Positions 9,505 to 17,600 of a stretch of 64,000 nt of DNA are shown in pieces. The notes under the pieces are model-generated. The model was not told the DNA's origin and did not search any database. It saw nothing but the letters and a program-made list of their open reading frames with translations. The position numbers were made by a program, and so were the translations under genes. This stretch comes from an uncultured Sinobacteraceae bacterium. GTDB taxonomy: Bacteria > Pseudomonadota > Gammaproteobacteria > Nevskiales > Nevskiaceae. Location: assembly GCA_903822975.1 (NCBI GenBank), contig CAIJRD010000002.1, forward strand, positions 620,001 to 684,000, read 5' to 3'. Numbering within the stretch: position 1 is the stretch's first letter; each line of letters starts with the position of its first letter.

Positions 9505-10754
9505 ACCAGCCGCAGCGCTTCATCACCGCGCCCGCAGTGGCGTTCGACCTCGCGGCGATCCAGGCCGACTTTCCGATTCTGCGCGAGCCGGTGCGCGGCG
9601 GCCGCCTCGCCTATCTCGACAACGGCGCGACAACGCAGAAGCCCGAAGTCGTGCTGCAGTCACTCGACGGTTACTACCGCCATCAAAATGCCAACGTGCA
9701 TCGTGCCGTGCACGATCTCGCCGAGCGCGCGACCACTGCCTATGAAGGCGCACGCGATCGCATCGCGGCGTTCTTCAAGGCCACGCGCGAAGAGATCGTG
9801 TTCACCAGAGGCACGACCGAGGCGATCAACCTCGTCGCTTACAGCTTTCTCGAACCGAGGTTGCAGCCGGGCGACGAGATTCTGCTGACGGGCATGGAGC
9901 ATCACTCCAACATCGTGCCCTGGCAGCTGGTCGCGGCGCGACGCGGCGCAAAAGTCATCGCCGCCCCGGTAACGGACTCCGGCGAAGTGGACCTCGCGGC
10001 CTGGCGCGCCTTGCTCAGCCCGCGTACCAAGATGGTGGCGATCGTGCAGGTGTCGAACACGCTCGGCACCATCAATCCGGTCGCCGAAATGATTGCCGAG
10101 GCGCATGCACGCGGCATTCCGGTGCTGGTTGATGGTGCGCAAGCCATTGCGCATTTGGCGGTAGACGTGACGACGCTCGACGCGGACTTCTATGCCTGTT
10201 CCGCGCACAAGGCTTACGGCCCGACCGGATTCGGCGTGCTGTACGCAAAGCGCGAGCACCTCGAAGCGATGACTCCGTGGCAAGGTGGCGGCGACATGAT
10301 TCGCACAGTCAGTTTCGAAGGCAGCACTTGGAACGACGTGCCCTACAAGTTCGAAGCCGGCACGCCGGATATTTCAGGCGCCATCGGCTTTGCCACCGCG
10401 CTCGAATTCATCACGCGCCTCGGCATCGACGCGATCGCTGCACACGAGCATCGTCTGCTCGAAGAAGGCACGCGCCGGCTCGGGGGCATCGAGGGTCTGC
10501 GCATCATTGGTACGGCGCCGCACAAGGGCGCGATCATCTCGTTCGTGATGGATTGCGCGCATCCGCAGGACATCGGCACCATTCTCGATCAGGACGGTGT
10601 CGCCGTGCGCACCGGCCATCACTGCACAATGCCGCTGATGCAGCGTTTCAACGTGCCAGCAACGGTTCGCGCCTCGATGGCGGTCTACAACGACAGCACC
10701 GATCTGGAACAGCTGGAACGCTCGCTGTACAAGGTCCGCCGGCTTTTTGCCTGA
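9501..10754 (+). CDS. sufS: Cysteine desulfurase SufS
   Basis: 417 residues, a class V PLP enzyme that takes sulfur from L-cysteine and passes it as persulfide to the SufBCD scaffold. The PLP lysine is Lys237 in SAHKAYGPTG and the catalytic cysteine is Cys375 in RTGHHCTMP; the tight loop around that Cys is the group II (SufS) type, not IscS. It starts inside the sufD stop (ATGA). No sufE or sufU follows; the operon ends here and type IV pilus genes begin 128 bp later. Confidence 0.96.
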   Translation: MNQPQRFITAPAVAFDLAAIQADFPILREPVRGGRLAYLDNGATTQKPEVVLQSLDGYYRHQNANVHRAVHDLAERATTAYEGARDRIAAFFKATREEIVFTRGTTEAINLVAYSFLEPRLQPGDEILLTGMEHHSNIVPWQLVAARRGAKVIAAPVTDSGEVDLAAWRALLSPRTKMVAIVQVSNTLGTINPVAEMIAEAHARGIPVLVDGAQAIAHLAVDVTTLDADFYACSAHKAYGPTGFGVLYAKREHLEAMTPWQGGGDMIRTVSFEGSTWNDVPYKFEAGTPDISGAIGFATALEFITRLGIDAIAAHEHRLLEEGTRRLGGIEGLRIIGTAPHKGAIISFVMDCAHPQDIGTILDQDGVAVRTGHHCTMPLMQRFNVPATVRASMAVYNDSTDLEQLERSLYKVRRLFA

Positions 10755-10762
10755 TACGCCGC

Positions 10763-10779
10763 CGCGCCCTTCTGGCGCG
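10763..10779 (+). terminator. Hairpin after sufS, possible terminator
   Basis: Perfect 6-bp stem CGCGCC/GGCGCG around the loop CTTCT, starting 8 bases after the sufS stop. It is followed by TTAACC rather than a T-run, so as an intrinsic terminator it would be weak; it could equally protect the 3' end. Confidence 0.4.
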
Positions 10780-10833
10780 TTAACCGTCCTCAAATGACAA
10801 TGCCTGCCGCCGCGACGGCATGACAGCCTGAGG

Positions 10834-10870
10834 TCGTCTGCGCAGCTTCTCGGGTGCCCTTCGCAGACGA
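10834..10870 (+). promoter_or_regulatory. Stem-loop in the leader of the first pilin operon
   Basis: Inverted repeat TCGTCTGCG ... CGCAGACGA with perfect 9-bp arms and a 19-base loop, ending 3 bases before the GGAGG ribosome site (10874-10878) of the first FimT-like gene. In RNA the hairpin would sit against the ribosome site and could tune translation; as DNA it could be a protein-binding dyad. The structure is seen; either function is inferred. Confidence 0.4.
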
Positions 10871-10882
10871 TGCGGAGGCGCG

Positions 10883-11413
10883 ATGCGCGGCAATCACGGC
10901 TATACGCTGCTCGAATTGATCGCGACCTTGCTGGTCGCCTCCTTGCTGATGACGCTGGGGCTCCCCAGCCTGACCGCAACGGTCCGCGAGAACTGCGTCG
11001 CGACCGGCGCCAATGCCCTGTTGGCGGAACTGGTCGAGGCGCGCGCAGCCGCAATCGGTTGCAATTGTTCGGTAGCGATCTGCAAATCGGCCGACGGCAC
11101 CAGTTGCAGTCGAGGTGCGACCGGCAGCTGGTCGCAGAACCTGCTGACCTTCATCGACAGCGACCACAACGGCACGCTCGGCAGCAGTGAGCGCGTGCTT
11201 GCAGTCACACCACCGATGAGTTGCAGCAGCCTGAGCAGCAACAAGTACCTGAACTACGTTTCGTACAACAGCGAAGGCATCGTCAACAGCAATGGCAGCT
11301 TCTTCGTCGTTGCCAATGGCGGGATCGACGTCAGCCGTACGGTTGCACTGTTTTCCAGCCGCGTTCGGGTCTGCAACTCACATACGCAGAAGAATTGCTC
11401 GGCGCCATCCTAG
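10883..11413 (+). CDS. GspH/FimT-family minor pseudopilin
   Basis: 176 residues. The prepilin leader MRGNHG is followed by YTLLELIATLLVASLLMTLGLPSL, the class III signal cut by PilD, with Glu at +5 and, unusually, Tyr instead of Phe at +1. The rest is a Ser/Asn/Cys-rich globular part with several Cys, as in FimT/FimU. Such minor pilins prime type IV pilus assembly in the inner membrane. The GGAGG ribosome site lies 4 bases before the ATG. First gene of the first pilin operon; 289 bp separate it from the next FimT-like gene, so it may have its own transcript. Confidence 0.85.
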   Translation: MRGNHGYTLLELIATLLVASLLMTLGLPSLTATVRENCVATGANALLAELVEARAAAIGCNCSVAICKSADGTSCSRGATGSWSQNLLTFIDSDHNGTLGSSERVLAVTPPMSCSSLSSNKYLNYVSYNSEGIVNSNGSFFVVANGGIDVSRTVALFSSRVRVCNSHTQKNCSAPS

Positions 11414-11702
11414 GCTGGCGAGCCTTTGCGCACCGCGCGCCCCCGGTTCTTGGGGCAGCAAACCCCGGCACGGGTGAATGCTACCCGCCGCGCTTCACGA
11501 TTTACTCGGGCAATACTTTGCAAGCTGGTGAATTTGCTTAAACTGTGCGCCGGGAGTGTCCAGGGTTCGGGATTGCGCAGACGTTTGTCGCAGCTTCAAT
11601 GCCGTCCATCGGCAATGACCGGATCTGGGGCTGGAAGCCATTGGACGCAGTGCGCGTGGCGCTATAGCTTGCGCTATGGAGACGGCAGACCTAAAGACAA
11701 AA

Positions 11703-12272
11703 ATGAAAGGGAATTCTGGCTTTACTTTGCTCGAACTGATGGTTGGTGTCGCGGTCGCGGCGGTGCTGCTGACCATTGGCCTGCCGTCGTTCTCGAGCAG
11801 CATAAAAAAGAACCAGGGTGTGACCGACGCCAATGGCCTGCTTGCGCTGTTGACGATGGCGCGCAGCGAGGCGATCAAGCGAGACCAGACGGTCACGCTA
11901 TGTGCCTCGGCCGACGGCGCATCCTGCGACAGCAACGCGTCGAACTGGACGGAGGGATATTGCATGTACGTCAGCGCCAGCTCGAGCAGCACTTGCAGTG
12001 CCGCCACCGCATTGCGCGCCGCCGCGCCGCTGGCCACGGCGAGCAGCGTCAGCGCGAGCAGCGTTTACGGCACCAACATCAGTTTCAATGGACTCGGCAG
12101 CGCCGGCAGCGTCAACAGCAGCAATCACTTCACCGCCAGCGCCGGCGTGTTCACGGTAACGCCGAACAACTTGCCGGCCGGGCAGAAGAGCCTGATCCGC
12201 TGCGTTTCGGTTTATCAGAGCGGGCGCATCTACGTGAAGAATCCCAATCCGACGAGCCTGGCGTGCACCTGA
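11703..12272 (+). CDS. fimT: FimT/FimU-like minor pilin
   Basis: 189 residues from the ATG chosen, giving a short leader MKGNSG before FTLLELMVGVAVAAVLLTIGLPSF, a standard prepilin N-terminus with Phe +1 and Glu +5. An in-frame ATG 27 bases upstream (11676) would give a 15-residue leader and cannot be excluded; neither has a strong ribosome site. The C-terminal domain has paired Cys (LCASADGASC, IRCVSVYQS). Its stop overlaps the pilV start. It belongs to the FimU-PilV-PilW-PilX-PilE-PilY1 priming complex. Confidence 0.88.
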   Translation: MKGNSGFTLLELMVGVAVAAVLLTIGLPSFSSSIKKNQGVTDANGLLALLTMARSEAIKRDQTVTLCASADGASCDSNASNWTEGYCMYVSASSSSTCSAATALRAAAPLATASSVSASSVYGTNISFNGLGSAGSVNSSNHFTASAGVFTVTPNNLPAGQKSLIRCVSVYQSGRIYVKNPNPTSLACT

Positions 12273-12850
12273 ACCTGCCACGTCCTGCGCTGCAATCCGG
12301 CCTGACCCTGCTGGAAGTGCTGATCGCGGTGCTGGTACTGGCCATCGGCCTGCTGGGCATCGCCGGCCTGCAGACTTCGGCCCTGAGCAACAACTTCGTT
12401 TCTTACCAGTACACCCAGTCGGCGATCCTGGCGCAGAGCATGCTCGAGCGCATGCGCGCGAACCGTCAGGGTGTGGTCGATGGCGACTACAACCTCGCTG
12501 CAGGCGCTGCACCCTCTGCCGGCGTCAACTGCTCCGGCGGCAACTGCAAAGCGGCACTCGACCAGGCCAACTGGGATATGGCGGTGTGGTACGCCGAGGT
12601 CACCGGCACCGCCGTGACCAACGCGCCGCAATTGAATCCAAAGGACAGCAGCGCAACGCCCAGCGGTGCGATCCCGAGCAGCGCGGCCTCGATCAGCTGC
12701 CCGACGCCGTACAGCGAAAACGAGATCTGCACGATCTCGCTGTACTGGGATGCGAACCGAACGGTCGCCGCCGGCAGCACCACCAAGTACAGCTGCAATC
12801 CGAACGATCCGAATGCGCTGCGCTGTTTCCAGCTGGCGTTCACGCCATGA
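12263..12850 (+). CDS. pilV: Minor pilin PilV
   Basis: 195 residues starting at GTG, which overlaps the upstream stop. The leader is about 13 residues ending in Gly, then LTLLEVLIAVLVLAIGLLGIAGLQTSAL, the PilV-type helix (ending GLLGIAGLQ), with Leu at +1. The middle shows LAQSMLERMRANRQG, a PilV hallmark. No in-frame ATG lies at this position, which decides the GTG; a far upstream frame is a shadow of fimT. ATGA overlap with pilW. Confidence 0.87.
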   Translation: MHLNLPRPALQSGLTLLEVLIAVLVLAIGLLGIAGLQTSALSNNFVSYQYTQSAILAQSMLERMRANRQGVVDGDYNLAAGAAPSAGVNCSGGNCKAALDQANWDMAVWYAEVTGTAVTNAPQLNPKDSSATPSGAIPSSAASISCPTPYSENEICTISLYWDANRTVAAGSTTKYSCNPNDPNALRCFQLAFTP

Positions 12851-13869
12851 ACGCGCGCGCCCGCGGCTTCTCGCTGGTCGAATTGATGGTGGCGATCACG
12901 CTCGGCCTGGTGTTGCTCGCAGGCGTGGCGCAAGTGTTCGTCAACAGCAAGCAGGGCTATCGCGTGCAGGACAGCGTCGGCCGCCTGCAGGAAAACGCGC
13001 GCTATGCCAGCGGCTACCTGAGCCAGTACATTCGCATGGCCGATCTGTGGAGCGGCATCAAGCCCTCACAGGTCGCGCTGGTGGGCGCGGTGGCGTACAG
13101 CGGACCGGGCAGTTGCACCAACGGCTGGGTGGTCGATCCGAACAGCGGCATCGTCGGCTACAGCGGCGACAGCAGCGGCACGGCGCTGACCTACCCCAAC
13201 GGCCTGCCGAGCGGCTGCATTGGCAGCAGCACGACCGGCAGCTACATCAATGGTAGCGATGTGCTGGCGATCCGCTATGTCGATCCGAACACCTACGTCA
13301 ACACCGCGACGCTGACTGCCGCCGCCAGCAGCCTCTCCAGCAACGGCAAGTTCTATCTGCGCACCTTGGTCGGCAAGCGGGCCGACCTGTTCGACGTGAC
13401 CGGTAGCGGCCTGACCAGCGCCGTCGCCGATCTGCCGGGCGATGCGGTCGACGGCGTACTCAATTTCCAGTATCAGACCGTCGTGTTCTTCCTGCTCAAT
13501 GCCGACAACGGTCAGGGGCTGACCCCGACGCTGTACATGCTGACCTTGCAAAGCGACGCGCTGACCGCACAGCCGCTGGTCGACGGCATCGAGATGCTGA
13601 AGTTCGAGTACGGTCTCGACACCAATGGTGATGGCCGCGTCGATCAGTATGCGGTGGCGTCGTCGCTGGCGACGACCGACTGGCCCAAGGTCATCAGCGT
13701 GCGTGCGAGCTTCATCGCACGCGGCGACGCCATCGACGGCTACACCGATACACAGAGCTACACGATGACCGGCGCCGGCTACGTCTATACACCACCGACG
13801 GCCGTTGCCAAATACCAGCGCCGTTTGATCGTGCGCGAGATCCAGCTGCGCAATCGGGTACGTCAATGA
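12847..13869 (+). CDS. pilW: Minor pilin PilW
   Basis: 340 residues, the usual large PilW size. The leader MNARARG precedes FSLVELMVAITLGLVLLAGVAQVFVNSKQGYR, then LQENARYASGYLSQYIRMA, both typical of PilW (typically LQENARFA...L..DIRMA). The C-terminal half carries DTNGDGRVD, an Asp-rich loop that could bind calcium. It acts with PilV, PilX and FimT in pilus initiation. ATGA overlaps on both sides show tight coupling. Confidence 0.9.
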   Translation: MNARARGFSLVELMVAITLGLVLLAGVAQVFVNSKQGYRVQDSVGRLQENARYASGYLSQYIRMADLWSGIKPSQVALVGAVAYSGPGSCTNGWVVDPNSGIVGYSGDSSGTALTYPNGLPSGCIGSSTTGSYINGSDVLAIRYVDPNTYVNTATLTAAASSLSSNGKFYLRTLVGKRADLFDVTGSGLTSAVADLPGDAVDGVLNFQYQTVVFFLLNADNGQGLTPTLYMLTLQSDALTAQPLVDGIEMLKFEYGLDTNGDGRVDQYAVASSLATTDWPKVISVRASFIARGDAIDGYTDTQSYTMTGAGYVYTPPTAVAKYQRRLIVREIQLRNRVRQ

Positions 13870-14597
13870 ACCAGACCTTCCGTCGTCCCGGCCCGATGCG
13901 GGGATACGCGCTGATGACGGCGCTGATTTTCCTAGTGCTGCTGACGCTGGTGGCGCTGGCGGCGATCAAGGGCTCCGGTCTCGAAGCCAAGATGAGCAGC
14001 AACAACACCATGCGCACGCAGGCGTTCGAATCTTCGGAACTGTCGCGCACCTTGGTCGAACAGTTGATCGATGCCAACACCTTCAACCGCGGCTGGCCAA
14101 ATTCGATTGGCGGCGATCTGCCGAACAACCAATTCGATACCTCCTTGCTGGCCTTGTTGGCGACGACCAGCGGCTGCACCGACGGCTTCTGCATCAGCCG
14201 CGACAAAGTTGCCACCACCAAGCCGGTGCAGTGGTACAACGGCAACTCCGAATCCTGGTTCAGCGCCAGCAGCAGCGGCTGTCTCGCCACCGGTTGCGTG
14301 TTCAAACCGAATTCGCTGGATACGGATGCAACCTACCGGCGCAATGTCGCCACGGCCGGCGGCAGCGTCACCATACCGCTGGCGGCCGAAGTCGCCGTGT
14401 TCAAGCTGTACAACACGCCGGCGGTCGGCGCCGGTCTGGCGATGGACGCCGGCTACCTGCAGCGCGGACGCTCCTCGGCCAATGGCGGCAGCCTGATCTA
14501 TTACTACGTCAGCAGCCGCGGACACGAGTCGGCAGCCACCACGCCGGAAGCCAGCGCGCAAACCGCCGCGCTGTTCCGCGAAGTGCCTCGGAACTGA
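13866..14597 (+). CDS. pilX: Minor pilin PilX
   Basis: 243 residues. The N-terminus MNQTFRRPGPMRGYALMTALIFLVLLTLVALAAIKG is the PilX type: G then hydrophobic residues without the usual Phe-Thr-Leu start, and no Glu +5, followed by LEAKMSSNNTMRTQAFESSE, matching the typical MA.N..D...AF.AAE pattern. The C-terminal part is globular with a few Cys. Starts within the pilW stop (ATGA) and is followed 6 bases later by pilY1. Confidence 0.87.
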   Translation: MNQTFRRPGPMRGYALMTALIFLVLLTLVALAAIKGSGLEAKMSSNNTMRTQAFESSELSRTLVEQLIDANTFNRGWPNSIGGDLPNNQFDTSLLALLATTSGCTDGFCISRDKVATTKPVQWYNGNSESWFSASSSGCLATGCVFKPNSLDTDATYRRNVATAGGSVTIPLAAEVAVFKLYNTPAVGAGLAMDAGYLQRGRSSANGGSLIYYYVSSRGHESAATTPEASAQTAALFREVPRN

Positions 14598-14603
14598 GCC
14601 CGC

Positions 14604-17600
14604 ATGGACCGCACCGCCAAGTCCTCATCGAATGCAACGGCGCTGCGCCGCTGGTGGCGCGACCCGGCCGCGCGCGGCACGCGCTGGCTGACATTGGCGG
14701 CGCTGATCAGCGCCGGCATCAGCGTGTTCGCCGCGATCGAACTGGCACAGGCACAGAGCAGCAGCGCCAGCCTCACGCCGATTTCCGCGCAAGTCGCGGC
14801 GAATTTCCACATGGAGCCGATCACGCAGGCCAGCGGCGCACCACCGCTGGTGATGCTGGTGATGTCGCGCGACGAGCAGCTCTATAACAAAGCCTATTCC
14901 GACTACACCGATCTCGACGGCGACGGCTCGCTCGACACCACCTACAACAACAACTTCGACTACATCGGCTACTTCGATCCCGCGCTGTGCTACGACTACA
15001 ACGGCAGCAGCGACGGTTCCAACAGCAACAGTGCCAGCAACTATTTCTCGGTCAGCGGCAACGCCGGCGGAACCGCATCGGGCAGCAACACCAGCGGTCA
15101 TCTGTGTACCGGCCACTGGAGCGGCAACTTCCTCAACTGGGTCGCGATGAGCCGGCTCGATCTGCTGCGCTACGTGCTGTACGGCGGCTATCGCAGCACC
15201 GACGCCACAGACAACACGATTCTCGAACGCGCCTACGTACCCGACGATGCGCATGCCTGGGCCAAGGTTTACAACGGTTCGGACATCGCGAACTACGTGC
15301 CTTCGACTTACGCCACCGCACCGCTGTCGTTCTGCAACGCCTCGCTGACCACCAGCAATTCGGTCTCGGACGGCGCGCCACCGGTGATCCGTGTGGCACG
15401 CGGCAGTTACACCGAATGGGCCGCAACCGAATCGGTGCAGTGCCAGTGGCGCAGCACGTATAGCGGCGGCTCCGGCGGCTATGCGAAGCCGAACGTGCCG
15501 AACGACACCGCCACCGGCAGCACCGCGCCGGCCTGCCCCGCAAGCTACACCTGCACCAGCTCCACGCAGACCGCGAACAGTTGCCCGAGTGGCTACAGCT
15601 GTACCACTGCAACCACCGGTGCCAGCGCCTGCCCCAGCGGCTATACCTGCTCGACTCAGACGGCTGCGAGTTGCCCGAGCGGCTACACCTGCTCATCGGC
15701 GTCGACCGGTGCTGCGGCCTGCCCGACCGGCTACACCTGCGGTACGCGCGTCACCAACCTGACGACCTGCCCGACCGGTTATACCTGCACCTCGAGCGGT
15801 TCCGGTTCGAGCAAGCGCTTCCAGTACTTTCCGTACACGCAGTACACCTATTTCCAGTTCACCCAGAACAGCTTCACCCAGTACGCCTACAACCAGGTCG
15901 ACAAGATCGCCGAGCTGACCGCGCGCGTGAAAGTCTGCGATGCGACGGCATCAGCACAGGAAGCCTACTGCCGCACCTACACCGACACCGCGAAAGCGGC
16001 CCATCTGAAGCCGGCCGGTCTTCTGCAAAAGTTCGGCGAGAACGGCCAGCTGCGCTTTGGCTTGATGACCGGCAGTTATGCCAAACCGCGCAGCGGTGGC
16101 CAGCTGCGTCGCAACATCGGCCTGCTCGCCGGCAATGTCGCGAATTCGAATTGCGGCAGCACGTCCGGCGACGAGATCAATCTCACCAATGGCGTGTTCT
16201 GCACCGGCGGCAGCGAAGGCATCATCAAGACCTTGAACCTGCTGCACCAGCCGGGCTGGGGCGGCGGCAGCTACAACGTCAAGTACACGGGTGTATCGGG
16301 CAACAGCGGTGGCGACTGCCCGAACTTCGACATTCTCAATCGCGACGGCATCAGCGGCAGCAACGGCTATCTGAACAATCCCGGTGCCAGCGGGGGTTAC
16401 AACTGCGCCGGCTGGGGCAATCCGCTGGCGGAAATCTATGCCGAGGCCTTGCGCTACATCGAAGGCAACGGCAAGGCGCCGCTGAGCACCTATGTCGCCG
16501 ACGACACCAAGTACATCAGCGGCATTCCGAACACGCTGACCTGGACCGACCCGTACACGCTGAACAACTGGTGCGCGAGCTGCAGCATCATCGTGCTGTC
16601 CACCGGTCTCGATTCCTTCGATACGGACGAGCTGCCCACCGATCTCGGCTTCAGCGCGACCACCACCACGGACAGCGTCGGCGCCAACGAGAACATCAAC
16701 GGCAACAGCTTCGTCATCGGCCGCACCGGCGCGCTGAGCAACACCACGTATGCCGACCTGTGCAGCGCGCAAACCATACCGCTGCTGTCGAATGCCACCG
16801 GCATCTGCCCGGTGGTGTCCTCGCTCGAGGGGGGCTTCGATATCGCCGGCCTTGCCTGGAAAGCCTGGACCACCGATCTGCGACCGGACTTGTCGTCGTC
16901 GATTTCGAGCAACAACGGCTCCGGCAAACCGTCGAACTACGTCAACAAGGTTCAGACCTACGCGATCTCGCTGGCCGAGAATCTGCCGAGCTACTCGGTG
17001 CCGCTATCGAACGGCGCGGTTTCTCTGACGCCGCTGTGCCAGTCGAACAACAATGGTGGCAGCACCACCAACCCGGTGCGCGACGCCAATGGTCGTCCTA
17101 CGGATACGTTCACCGGTGGCTGGCGCTCCTGCGGCTTCCTGTCTCTTACTGTTGGCCAGCGCACTTCGGTGAAATCGCCGTTCTACGTTTTCGGCCTGCC
17201 GACCACCTACGACAGCACCGGCACCTTGCAGCGCGCCGGCAGCTTCAGCGTGGTTTGGGAAGACTCGACCTGGGGCAACGACCACGATCTCGACGGCAAC
17301 TCGATGGTGTCGTTCTGTGTGGGCACCACCTGCACCAGCCTCGCGTCGAACGGCGCCGCCAACGGCATCTGCTGGAACGTGCCGAGTTCCGGCACCTCGG
17401 GCAGCGCCACCTACAACCCGATCTGCGATGGCAGCGGCAATGTGCGAACCGGCGTGGTTGATGCGAATACCGTGCTGGTGCGCGTCGAAGCCTTGTCCGT
17501 CTACGCGGGCAATTCGCTGATGTTCGGCTTCTCAACCACGGGTGCGGCTTCGTCGACCGACACGACGACAACCGCGCCGACGATGGCCGTGCCGTTCACG

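Noticed and set aside
11426..12262. Extension of pilV far upstream through fimT
   Set aside because: The extra residues are a Gln/Arg-rich shadow of fimT; a prepilin needs its leader close to the hydrophobic helix, which the GTG start gives.
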